64,000 nt of DNA from Aurantiacibacter sediminis (GTDB lineage Bacteria > Pseudomonadota > Alphaproteobacteria > Sphingomonadales > Sphingomonadaceae), in contig NZ_JAEANY010000001.1 in assembly GCF_016019885.1 (NCBI RefSeq), positions 744,001-808,000 of the forward strand, given 5' to 3'. Position 1 is the stretch's first letter. Each line of letters opens with the position of its first letter. The notes under the pieces were generated by a model. It did not search any database, was not told the DNA's origin, and was given only the letters and a program-made list of their open reading frames with translations. Below are positions 50,161-58,824 of the stretch, one piece after another. A program made the position numbers and the translations under genes.

Positions 50161-52890
50161 ATGATCACCACTGGCAAGAAGCTGGCGGCCCTGCTTCTCC
50201 TGTCCACCGCGCTCACCATACCGGGCGCGGCTTTTGCGCAAGATACGCAGCTTCCGCCGCAGGATGTCGACCCGACGCCGCCGGAAGACCTGAGCACGCC
50301 GCAGGACGATGACCTGCAGGATGAGGACCTGCAGGACGAAGACGAGCAGGTCGACGAATCCGACATCTCGATCCCGGGCGGAGCGATCATCGTAACGGGC
50401 CGGATCAATCGCGATCCAACCCAGAGCTCCAGCCAGGTTGTCAGTGTCCTTTCGACCGAGCAGATTGCCCGTACGGGTGAAGGCGACATCGCAGGCGCGC
50501 TTGGCCGCGTGACCGGCCTCTCGGTCCAGGGTCAGGGTTTTGTGTATGTCCGCGGTCTGGGCGATCGCTACTCGCTCGCCCTGTTGAACGGCCTCCCGCT
50601 GCCTTCGCCCCAGCCTCTCAGCCGCGTTGTTCCGCTCGACATCTTTCCGACCAATGTGGTCGCATCCAGCCTGGTGCAGAAAACCTATTCGGCGAACTTC
50701 CCGGGCGAATTCGGTGGGGGTGTGATCAACCTCACCACGCGCGCCGTGCCTGATGAAAGCTTCCTCACGATTGGCGGCGGCATCAGCGGGAATAGCGAGA
50801 CGACGTTCCAGCCGGGTCTTTCCTATTACGGTTCGGATTTCGACTGGTTCGGCTTCGATGACGGCACGCGCGATGTGCCGCCCGCGCTGCAAACCTATTT
50901 CGACAGCGGCCTGCAGCTGAGCGACATTCCGCTCGATGACAGCCAGAATTTTGACGGCGCGCCTGTCACGCAGACGGCAATCGGACAGCAGCTTGGCGAT
51001 CCGAACCTCATCCTGCTGCAACGCATTGGCGATATTCCGGCCAATTGGTCTGCCAGCCTGACAGCGGGCACGGCGGTCGATGTGGGTTCCGACGGACAGC
51101 TCGGCGTGGTCTTTACAGGATCGATCAGCAATCAATGGCGCACACGCGACATTATCTCGCAGAGCATTCTGGCCGACTTCTCGCTGGACAATGACTTCCG
51201 CGATGTGGTGACGGATAACCGCATTCTTGCCAACGCCATGCTCGGCATCGGCCTTGAAATCGGCGATCATCGCTTCCGCTTCACCAACCTCTTCATTCGC
51301 GACTCGCTGAAGCAGGCGCGGCTTTCGGTCGGTGAAGATTTCCAGGACGATGACAGCATCCAGCAGACCCAGACGGCCTGGTTCGAGCGCCAGCTGATCG
51401 ACAGCCAGCTCGTCGCTGAACTTGAATTCGGTGATCTCTCGCTGGATCTGCGCGGCGGCTATGCCCGTACCGATCGTGAAGCGCCTTACGAATACACATT
51501 CACCTATGTCCGGGACAATTCCTCGGGCGAATTCGGCGATCGTTTCATCAACGTGCTCGATCGCCAGACGGGTGACGCGGCAGTCGTGTTCTCTGACTTG
51601 CAGGAAGAATTGTGGTCCGGCGGTGCGGACGTCAGCTATCCGATTTTCGATAGCTTCGTGGTGACCGTAGGCGGTGCTTACACGGATACTCAGCGTTTCT
51701 CCGAACGCCGCGAGTTCCTGTTCAACGCTCCCACAAGCCTGCCCGACGGCGTCGGCGCGCTGCGGCCTGACTTGCTTCTCGGCAATGCCATTATCGAATT
51801 CTTCGACATCGGCCTCATCGAATCGACGCAGTCCGATCCGGCTTTCGATGCCGCGCTCGAAATTTGGGCGGGCTATGGCAAGATCAATTGGGAGCCGGTT
51901 CTCGGCCTCAGCATCGACGCTGGTGTCCGTTACGAAGATGCCGAGCAGAGCGTAAATCCGGCGCAGGTCTTCGACGTTGCACCTGTCTCTTCGGCCTCGA
52001 CATTGCTCGAAAACAGCTATTGGTTGCCTGCCGCCACGGTCACTTGGGAGCCGATTGAAGATCTGCAGATCCGCGCCAACGCAAGCCGCACTATCGCGCG
52101 CCCGCAATTCCGCGAATTGATTTTCCAGACCTATTACGATCCGGAAACCAACCGCCAGTTCAACGGCAACCCGCTGCTCATCGATAGCGAGCTGACCAAT
52201 TACGAAGTGCGCGTCGAATATTACATGGGCGGGCCGGATCGCGTTTCGGTTGCCGGTTTCTACAAGGATATCGAGAATCCGATCGAGGCATTCTCGAGCT
52301 TCTCCGACAACCAGCAGCTGACCAGCTTCGCCAACGCGCCGAGCGCCACGCTCTACGGTATCGAAGCCGATCTCGCCTATACGATCGACCTCCTCAATTG
52401 GGGCGGCTGGTTCGAGAGCAAGCAGATCGCGCTGTTTGCCAACTATACCTGGACCCAATCGGACATCGCGGTGGACGCTGCTGATGTGACGCAGCTGTTC
52501 CCAGGCGGCCCCGTGCCGGCGACGAACCTGTTCGTCGACGGCGTTCCGCTAACGGGACAATCCGATCACCTCGCAAACTTCCAGGTCAGCCTGGAAGACG
52601 TCGATCAATTGCAGCAATTCACCTTGCTGATGAATTATGGCAGCGAACGCGTGACCAGTCGCGGGACCGCCGGATTGCCGGACATCGTCGAAGATCCAGG
52701 CTTGAGAGTCGATTTCGTCTACCGCCAGGGTTTCGATCTTTTCGGAAGCGAAGCCGAGCTCAAGCTCGAAGCACGCAATATCTTCGGCCAGGACAATGAA
52801 GAGTTCCAGACCAACGGTGTCGATCGCGTGGAGATCAACAGCTTCGATATCGGCACAACATTTGGGGCATCGCTTTCGATCACTTTCTGA
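50161..52890 (+). CDS. TonB-dependent receptor (partner of surface lipoprotein)
   Basis: 909 residues. The signal peptide is MITTGKKLAALLLLSTALTI to about FAQ. An acidic repeat-like stretch (DDDLQDEDLQDEDEQVDE) follows at about residues 50-70. The plug contains VVSVLSTEQIARTGEGDIAGALGRVTGLSVQGQGFVYVRGLGDRYSLALLNGLPLPSPQPLSRVVPLDIFPTNVV, and the barrel ends in GASLSITF. ATG 50161 is preferred to 50146 because AGGGG lies 8 bases before it. The LPSPQPLSRVVPLDIFPT segment marks a receptor subfamily shared with this lipoprotein type. The ligand is unknown; a phosphorus compound is only suggested by the PHO-like promoter and the regulator downstream. Confidence 0.88.
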   Translation: MITTGKKLAALLLLSTALTIPGAAFAQDTQLPPQDVDPTPPEDLSTPQDDDLQDEDLQDEDEQVDESDISIPGGAIIVTGRINRDPTQSSSQVVSVLSTEQIARTGEGDIAGALGRVTGLSVQGQGFVYVRGLGDRYSLALLNGLPLPSPQPLSRVVPLDIFPTNVVASSLVQKTYSANFPGEFGGGVINLTTRAVPDESFLTIGGGISGNSETTFQPGLSYYGSDFDWFGFDDGTRDVPPALQTYFDSGLQLSDIPLDDSQNFDGAPVTQTAIGQQLGDPNLILLQRIGDIPANWSASLTAGTAVDVGSDGQLGVVFTGSISNQWRTRDIISQSILADFSLDNDFRDVVTDNRILANAMLGIGLEIGDHRFRFTNLFIRDSLKQARLSVGEDFQDDDSIQQTQTAWFERQLIDSQLVAELEFGDLSLDLRGGYARTDREAPYEYTFTYVRDNSSGEFGDRFINVLDRQTGDAAVVFSDLQEELWSGGADVSYPIFDSFVVTVGGAYTDTQRFSERREFLFNAPTSLPDGVGALRPDLLLGNAIIEFFDIGLIESTQSDPAFDAALEIWAGYGKINWEPVLGLSIDAGVRYEDAEQSVNPAQVFDVAPVSSASTLLENSYWLPAATVTWEPIEDLQIRANASRTIARPQFRELIFQTYYDPETNRQFNGNPLLIDSELTNYEVRVEYYMGGPDRVSVAGFYKDIENPIEAFSSFSDNQQLTSFANAPSATLYGIEADLAYTIDLLNWGGWFESKQIALFANYTWTQSDIAVDAADVTQLFPGGPVPATNLFVDGVPLTGQSDHLANFQVSLEDVDQLQQFTLLMNYGSERVTSRGTAGLPDIVEDPGLRVDFVYRQGFDLFGSEAELKLEARNIFGQDNEEFQTNGVDRVEINSFDIGTTFGASLSITF

Positions 52891-52913
52891 TCGCCAACGT
52901 CCAAACGCGTTAC

Positions 52914-52955
52914 AAAAAGACCCGCCGCGCTCCAAAAAGCGCGGCGGGTCTTTTT
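52914..52955. terminator. Strong bidirectional terminator
   Basis: An 18-base perfect inverted repeat (52914-52931 with 52938-52955) whose arms end in AAAAA and TTTTT. It lies between the convergent TonB receptor and response-regulator genes. Confidence 0.93.
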
Positions 52956-52986
52956 CTGGAATCACTGGATGACTAGCGATGCCAGT

Positions 52987-53661
52987 TCAGGGGCGATCGA
53001 AGACGTAACCCCTGCCGTGAACCGTGCGCAGCAAGTGTTCTGCGCCGACCTTTCGCAAACCAGCGCGCAGGCGCTTGATCCAAACATCGACCGTGCGCAG
53101 ATATTCCGGATCGCCCTCTTTGCCGAGTGCATCGATCAGCTGCTGGCGCGAAAATATCCGCTCGGGATTTTCGGCGAGATAGCGCAGCACGCGAAACTCG
53201 TTTGGTCGCAATTCGATGCGCTCGCCATTCCAGCGTGCAAGCTCGCTATTTACGAAGATTTCCAGGTCGCCATGCACGATCTGGCGCTCTGTGGCCGATC
53301 GACCTGCGCCGTCGTCTAATGCGAGAACCCGGTCCAGCATGGCCTGCCGATCAAGCGGGGCCACGGCATAGTCATCGGCGCCTGCTTTCAACGCGCGGCG
53401 GCGATCCTCTGCATCGTCTTCATCGAGAACAAGCGTGATATGCGCATCTTTAGTGCGCTCATCAGCGCGAAGACGGCGCACCATTTCGAGGCCTGAAAGG
53501 TCGTCCATCACCCAATCCACAAAGGCCCATACAGAACCTTCGATCAGCAGTGTGGGCCCTTGCGGGGAGAGATGCGCAAAGATGAATTCGGTTTCGCCGT
53601 TGGCGAAAGACGAGAATTGCGCGGCGGCACTATCGGTGCTGAAAATCGTAACGCGGTCCAT
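52987..53661 (-). CDS. PhoB-like response regulator with degenerate receiver
   Basis: About 224 residues. The C-terminal winged helix is PhoB-like: IELRPNEFRVLRYLAENPERIFSRQQLIDAL, then RTVDVWIKRLRAGLRK and LLRTVHGRGYVFD. The receiver keeps an Asp at residue 49 (FVDWVMDD) and Asp10. But the switch Thr is replaced (LVLDEDD) and the conserved Lys is Ala (DDYAVAPLD), so normal phosphorylation-dependent switching is doubtful. The start is ATG 53661; ATG 53673, four codons up, has AGG too close to it. No histidine kinase is adjacent. It converges on the receptor gene, and a PHO-like repeat precedes it, fitting autoregulation. Confidence 0.85.
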   Translation of the reverse strand: MDRVTIFSTDSAAAQFSSFANGETEFIFAHLSPQGPTLLIEGSVWAFVDWVMDDLSGLEMVRRLRADERTKDAHITLVLDEDDAEDRRRALKAGADDYAVAPLDRQAMLDRVLALDDGAGRSATERQIVHGDLEIFVNSELARWNGERIELRPNEFRVLRYLAENPERIFSRQQLIDALGKEGDPEYLRTVDVWIKRLRAGLRKVGAEHLLRTVHGRGYVFDRP

Positions 53662-53700
53662 CGCTCTCGCCATCCTGAGATACGAGAGGTGTCGTGCCGT

Positions 53701-53724
53701 CTTTATTTGACTCGCTTATGACAA
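53701..53724 (-). promoter_or_regulatory. PHO-box-like repeat upstream of the response-regulator gene
   Basis: On the minus strand unit TGTCATAAGCG (53723-53713) is followed directly by AGTCAAATAAA (53712-53702). The CAAATAAAG core is shared with the element at 48376-48408. It lies 40 bases before the start codon. Confidence 0.45.
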
Positions 53725-53761
53725 TTTCCGCGCAAATCGCGGGGGTTGTGCGGAAATTATC

Positions 53762-55270
53762 TCAGGTCGCTGTTGCCGGGCAATATCGCGCCAGATACTC
53801 GCCATGCGAAGGCATGTGCTGAACGAGGAAGCGGATGGATTTCTCGATCTCGTCGAGTTCCTTCTTCGTCTCCGTCGGATCGAGCGTTGCCGCCATCGCG
53901 TTATGCCCCTGCATCGATATGCCTTGCCCCATCATCACCGCAGCCCAGCTGGTTTCAGTGAAAAGCTCGTCCTCCTCGCGGAAGATTTGGCCGTTCAGTT
54001 TGAACAATTCCATCTTCTCGGTGAGGCTGTCAGGCACACTCATCGTGCGGCAGTAGTTCCAGAATTCGGAATCGTCCCTGTCGGTGGCATGATAATGCAG
54101 GATCAGGAAATCGCGAATTTTCTCATATTCCTTATTGGTCAGCCGGTTGAAGGACCGGGCCTGCGTTTCGGTCACCTCGTCGAGCGATAGCAGCGCGATC
54201 AGCTTGTTAATGCCGGTGTTGATCAGGTGGATCGATGTCGATTCCAGCGGCTCCATGAAGCCTGCTGCAAGGCCAAGTGCGACGACATTCTTGTTCCAGA
54301 ATTTCTTGCGCCGTCCCGTCACGAAGCGCAGGTGGTTGGGATCGGCTGTCGGCTTGCCGGCCATATGCTCGATCAGGATATCGGTCGCTTCATCGGCTTC
54401 CATAAAGGCATCGCAATAGACATGGCCATTACCATTTCGGTGCTGCAGCGGGACTTGCCACTGCCAGCCCGCCGAATGCGCTGTGGCGCGAGTAAAGGGC
54501 GGAGCAGGGCTGCCATCATCGCGATTGCAAGGTAGGGCGACCGCGCGGTTACACGGAAGCCAATGCGTCCATTCTTCGTATCCGGTCTCCAACGCCTGCT
54601 CGATTAAAAGCCCGCGGAAGCCCGAACAATCGACAAAGAAATCGCCTTTGATTTCCTGTCCGCTTTCCAGCGTGACCGATGAAACGAAGCCGCTCTCGCT
54701 GTCGAGTTGGACGTCGCTGATCTTACCTTCCTGCCGCACAACGCCGCGCTTTTCTGCGTATTTACGAAGGAAGGCGGCATAGGCCGTCGCATTGATATGG
54801 TAAGCGTAATTGATCGGCGGCAGATCGTCGCGCCGCATATCGTCGGTCCGCGCAAATTTGCCGAAATAGGCGGCCATGGTCTCGGCATTGAAAACCTGGA
54901 TCGGGCGATTGTCGCCGGTCGATTGCTGATGATGCCAGATGTGGTGAAAGCTCAGACCACCCATTTCATAGCCATAATTGCCGAAGGGGTGGATATAGCT
55001 GTCGCCAAGCTTGCCCCAATTCACAAATTGGATGCCGAGCTTGAAAGAACCCTGCACGGCAGAAAGCATCTCCGCTTCATCGATTTCAAGCAGGCGCTGA
55101 AAATCGACAAATGGCGGGATCGTCGCTTCGCCAACACCGACGGTGCCGATCACTTCCGATTCGACCAAGGTGATCCCAAGCTCACGCCCTTCGCGCAGCC
55201 GTGAAAGCGCCGCCGCCGCCATCCAGCCGGCGGTGCCACCACCGACAATTACGATTTGATCAATAGCCAT
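53762..55270 (-). CDS. Tryptophan-halogenase-family flavoprotein
   Basis: 502 residues. The FAD motif IVIVGGGTAGWMAAAAL is at residues 6-22, and GVGEATIPPF matches the flavin-binding strap. The halogenase fingerprint WxWxIP appears as WQWQVP near residue 270, and a Lys in GSFKLGIQFVNW is at the catalytic-Lys position. Members beside TonB receptors in carbohydrate loci of Proteobacteria are common but their reaction is unproven; chlorination of free tryptophan is unlikely here. ATG 55270 (MAIDQIVIV) is the natural start. It is divergent to the large receptor gene across 263 bases containing two LacI-type palindromes, so both may be regulated together. Confidence 0.88.
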   Translation of the reverse strand: MAIDQIVIVGGGTAGWMAAAALSRLREGRELGITLVESEVIGTVGVGEATIPPFVDFQRLLEIDEAEMLSAVQGSFKLGIQFVNWGKLGDSYIHPFGNYGYEMGGLSFHHIWHHQQSTGDNRPIQVFNAETMAAYFGKFARTDDMRRDDLPPINYAYHINATAYAAFLRKYAEKRGVVRQEGKISDVQLDSESGFVSSVTLESGQEIKGDFFVDCSGFRGLLIEQALETGYEEWTHWLPCNRAVALPCNRDDGSPAPPFTRATAHSAGWQWQVPLQHRNGNGHVYCDAFMEADEATDILIEHMAGKPTADPNHLRFVTGRRKKFWNKNVVALGLAAGFMEPLESTSIHLINTGINKLIALLSLDEVTETQARSFNRLTNKEYEKIRDFLILHYHATDRDDSEFWNYCRTMSVPDSLTEKMELFKLNGQIFREEDELFTETSWAAVMMGQGISMQGHNAMAATLDPTETKKELDEIEKSIRFLVQHMPSHGEYLARYCPATAT

Positions 55271-55402
55271 AATCGCCCCACTCCCTCGGGCAGTCAGTTC
55301 CGATATTTCGCGCAATCTATCCGTTCATGCCGCCAATCGGAAGGGTGGGCCTTTGGCGGTGGAGGCAGATAATTGCAAAAATGTTACACCAAGCATGGGT
55401 GA

Positions 55403-55440
55403 ATGTGAACGTTCATATTTTTGTGTTGTGAACGCTCACA
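55403..55440 (+). promoter_or_regulatory. Two LacI-type operators upstream of the glucan receptor gene
   Basis: TGTGAACGTTCATA (core TGAACGTTCA perfect, 55406-55415) and TGTGAACGCTCACA (55427-55440). Both have the central CG typical of LacI-family sites; their centres are 23 bases apart. They lie about 95-130 bases before the receptor start. Confidence 0.7.
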
Positions 55441-55533
55441 TCGCTGGTATGTAAATGCTGATTCCTCGTGCGAGGATCAGTCAGGTGCCGACGACAGGCG
55501 GTGTGCAAAGCCTGCGTCGAAGGGGAGATTACA

Positions 55534-58500
55534 GTGCGCAAATCCATCATTTCACCCGCAGGACGGGTTCGTTCGCTTGCTACCGTTTCCAGCCTCGCGC
55601 TGGTCGCAGCAGTTCCGAATGTCGCGCTGGCGCAGGACGCGCCGGCTGACGAGGATCCTGAAGAAGAAGTCGCCGATGAGAATGTCATCATCGTCAGCGG
55701 CATCCGCGCCTCGCTTCAAAGTGCGCAGGATTTCAAGGAAGACGCCGATACGGTTGTCGATGTCATCACCGCTGAAGATATCGGCGCTCTGGCAGACCGC
55801 TCCGTTGCAGAAGCGCTGCAGCGCGTTCCGGGTGTCAACATCGACCGCTTTATCGGTAACGATGATCCGGACCGTTTCTCGGTCGAAGGTTCGGGAGTGA
55901 TCATCCGTGGCCTTCCTTTCGTGCAGGCCAATCTGAATGGTCGTGACGTATTCTCGGCCAATGGCGGTCGCGGCCTCGATTTCAACAATGTTTCGCCTGA
56001 GCTTCTCGGCCGTGTCGAAGTGTTCAAGAACGTCACCGCAGATATGATCGATGGCGGCATTTCGGGCACCGTGAACCTCGTTACTCGCAAGCCGCTGGAT
56101 AACCCTGGCCTGAACATCGCGGGCACTTTCGAGTATAATTACGGCGATCTCGCGCAGGAGTGGTCGCCCGGTTTCTCTGTTCTCGCTTCGAACACGTTCG
56201 ACACCGGTATCGGGACTTTTGGTTTACAGCTTGGCTATGCACAGCAAGAGCTCATCACGCGTTCCGATGCTTCGCAGATTACTGACCCCTGCTATCGGAA
56301 TGCCGATTTCAGCGGTGGTTGTATCCGCGTCGCTCCGGCGAGTTCGGCTGGTATCGGCGAACAGCAGTTCGACGAGACCAACTTCCCGCCTGAAGGCGCG
56401 GTCATCATTCCGAAGGGCGCGGGCGTTCGCACAAGCGACTTCGAGCGCGATCGCCGCGCCTATTCTGTTGTAGCGCAGTACGAAACAGCAGATCGCCGTA
56501 TGCTGATTACGGCAGAATATCTGCGCGCCGAAACCGACGGGTCGCTGCGCGAATTCTCCGCACTCGCTCTTGTCAATGATGACGGGCTTTTCCCGGGTTT
56601 CCGCGATGGCACTACGCCGGTCTTCGACGGCAATGCATTCCAGAGCGGCATTCTGACGCAGAACAACCCGTTCGGTGGCATCAATGGCATTCCGACGGAA
56701 CTGCTGCGCCTTGACCAGGAAGATGAAGATCTTGTCGAGGATTACTCGCTGCAGATCTTCATGGAACCGACGGATCGCCTGCGCTTCAATTTCGAAGGTC
56801 AGTACATCAACAATGCTCGTTCGCTCGATGGCTTCATCGCGGCGATGCAAACCTATTCCGACCTGTCGATCGACAATTCCGGCGAGACCCCGCAGGTTGT
56901 GTTCCTGTCGCCGGGCGATGCCACTTCGGATCCAAGCTATTTCACCGATCCGGCGCGCACCTTCTACTGGTTCGCTCTGGACAACCAGGCAGAAAACGAC
57001 GGCGAAATGTACTCGCTGCGCGGTGATGTCGAATATGACATTTCCGACACGGGTTTCTTCCGCAGCGCGCGTTTTGGTGCTCGCTGGTCGGAACGTGATC
57101 GCACCACGCGGAACGCCAACTTCTCCAATTGGGGTAACCTCGGCGCGCCGTGGACGGGACGCGGCGGCAATTGGAACTGCGGCGATTTCCAGGCCTTCGG
57201 CTGCGGCGGCGCGTATGTTTTCGACTTCCCTGAAAGCGCCAATCTTTACACGCCATTCGAAGGTGACTTCCAGCGCGGCAATGCGCCAACACCTTTTGGA
57301 AACGGTACGGCCTTCTACTTCGGTGGAGACGATGTGCTGCAGCGCTACCTTGATGGCAGCCTGGAAGAGCAGACCGATGCCATCACGGCATTCACGCTGA
57401 CGCCGAACGCATGGAACCCGATCTATTCGCGTTCAAATCTCGTGCCCGGTACGCCCTTCACTCCGGCTGAAATTTCCTCGATCGATGAAGAAACGCGTGC
57501 GGCCTATGCCCGCCTCGACTTCGGTCTCGATTTCGATAGCGGCGCGGAATTCTCCGGCAATGTCGGCGTTCGTTACGTCGAAACTACCGTAGGCGTACGT
57601 GGAGACATCGCTTTCCCGGGCGCCGATGCGCTTGGACTGCCGCTTGGAACGGTCGTGACGGTTGCTGGCCTGCGTGACGTCTGCGCGAACGCGCCGGCCG
57701 GCACGCCGGGTCTCGATTACTGTCTGCTGTCAGATGCGCGCCTTGCGGAATTCGCTCAGGCGTTCACTGGCGAGTCGCTGGCTGACGGATCGGATGTCGT
57801 TTATGACAACTGGCTGCCCGCGGCGAACCTGCGCTTCGACACCGGAACAGGCTTCGTGTTCCGCGGTGCCGTTTCGCGCGGCCTTTTCCGTCCAGATCTC
57901 GCGGCATTCCAGACTGGCGGAACGCTCGGAAACAACACTGGCGTGCTGCGGGAAGCTGGCACGCTTGAAAGTGGGCCGCTGTTTGCGATCCAGAGCGGCA
58001 ACCGCTTCCTTCAGCCAACGAGATCGTGGAACTATGACCTTTCGGCAGAGTGGTATTTCGATGATGTGGGCTCGCTGACGGCCGCCTTCTTCATGAAGGA
58101 TATCGAAGGGATTGTCAGTGGTGGCGCTGAAATCCGCAATTACACGACGCCAAGCGGCGCGACCGCAGAAGTACTTTATAGCGGACCGTTCAACCGCGAA
58201 GGCGGGACTCTGAAAGGGGTCGAGGTTGCCTATCAGCAGACCTATGACTTCCTTCCGGGTGCACTCGGAGGTCTGGGCTTCCAGGGCACCTACACATATG
58301 TCGATGCGGGATCGTTCAACAATACGAACCTCGCTGGCGCTAGCCCGATTGCCCCAAGCCTGCCGCTCGAGGGTGTTTCGGAACACACCGTCAACGCCGT
58401 GCTTTTCTACGAAATGTACGGTATCTCGGCTCGTGCGGCGTATAACTGGCGGTCCGACTTCCTGATTACGCCCCGCGATGTCATCTTCCCATTCTCGCCA

Positions 58501-58704
58501 ATCTACGGTGAGAGCACAGGGCAGCTCGACGCGTCGATCTTCTATGAGCTCACCGACAACATCAAAATCGGTGTCCAAGGTGTGAACCTGCTCGATGAAG
58601 TCACTCAGACGAGCCAGGTGATCGATTTTGACGGGACGCGAATAACCCGCTCGGCATTCCGAAACGACCGCCGCTATACCTTCCTCGTCAGGTTCAACTT
58701 CTAA
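55534..58704 (+). CDS. TonB-dependent receptor of a beta-glucan locus
   Basis: 1056 residues, a size typical of oligosaccharide receptors. The start is GTG 55534 with GGGGAG about 7 bases before it; an ATG at 55468 would add 22 residues that disrupt the signal peptide. The signal ends near NVALAQ. The plug shows VIIVSGIRASLQSAQDFKEDADTVVDVITAEDIGALADRSVAEALQRVPGVNI, the strong consensus of carbohydrate receptors, and the barrel ends RRYTFLVRFNF. Cys pairs (DPCYRNADFSGGC, NWNCGDFQAFGC, DVCANAP/DYC) lie in loops. Neighbouring GH16, GH3, LacI and MFS genes point to beta-glucan fragments as ligand. Confidence 0.92.
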   Translation: MRKSIISPAGRVRSLATVSSLALVAAVPNVALAQDAPADEDPEEEVADENVIIVSGIRASLQSAQDFKEDADTVVDVITAEDIGALADRSVAEALQRVPGVNIDRFIGNDDPDRFSVEGSGVIIRGLPFVQANLNGRDVFSANGGRGLDFNNVSPELLGRVEVFKNVTADMIDGGISGTVNLVTRKPLDNPGLNIAGTFEYNYGDLAQEWSPGFSVLASNTFDTGIGTFGLQLGYAQQELITRSDASQITDPCYRNADFSGGCIRVAPASSAGIGEQQFDETNFPPEGAVIIPKGAGVRTSDFERDRRAYSVVAQYETADRRMLITAEYLRAETDGSLREFSALALVNDDGLFPGFRDGTTPVFDGNAFQSGILTQNNPFGGINGIPTELLRLDQEDEDLVEDYSLQIFMEPTDRLRFNFEGQYINNARSLDGFIAAMQTYSDLSIDNSGETPQVVFLSPGDATSDPSYFTDPARTFYWFALDNQAENDGEMYSLRGDVEYDISDTGFFRSARFGARWSERDRTTRNANFSNWGNLGAPWTGRGGNWNCGDFQAFGCGGAYVFDFPESANLYTPFEGDFQRGNAPTPFGNGTAFYFGGDDVLQRYLDGSLEEQTDAITAFTLTPNAWNPIYSRSNLVPGTPFTPAEISSIDEETRAAYARLDFGLDFDSGAEFSGNVGVRYVETTVGVRGDIAFPGADALGLPLGTVVTVAGLRDVCANAPAGTPGLDYCLLSDARLAEFAQAFTGESLADGSDVVYDNWLPAANLRFDTGTGFVFRGAVSRGLFRPDLAAFQTGGTLGNNTGVLREAGTLESGPLFAIQSGNRFLQPTRSWNYDLSAEWYFDDVGSLTAAFFMKDIEGIVSGGAEIRNYTTPSGATAEVLYSGPFNREGGTLKGVEVAYQQTYDFLPGALGGLGFQGTYTYVDAGSFNNTNLAGASPIAPSLPLEGVSEHTVNAVLFYEMYGISARAAYNWRSDFLITPRDVIFPFSPIYGESTGQLDASIFYELTDNIKIGVQGVNLLDEVTQTSQVIDFDGTRITRSAFRNDRRYTFLVRFNF

Positions 58705-58735
58705 AGTCGGAGCCTCATCATTTGAGTGAGGGCAG

Positions 58736-58777
58736 ATGGGCTCCGGCGCGGTAAGTGCGTCGGGGCCCATTCTTTTT
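58736..58777 (+). terminator. Terminator after the glucan receptor gene
   Basis: ATGGGCTCCG (58736-58745) pairs with CGGGGCCCAT (58761-58770), one wobble, followed by TCTTTTT. GH16 starts 47 bases later, so it needs read-through or its own promoter. Confidence 0.75.
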
Positions 58778-58824
58778 CTGGAATAGGCGCAAGGATATGC
58801 GCTATCCAGATAACGGATGGGACG

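Noticed and set aside
50101-52458. Long minus-strand open frame (785 codons) opposite the TonB receptor
   Set aside because: It mirrors the receptor codons, is rich in Arg/Ile/Asp without any motif, and reads through the receptor's regular codon pattern.
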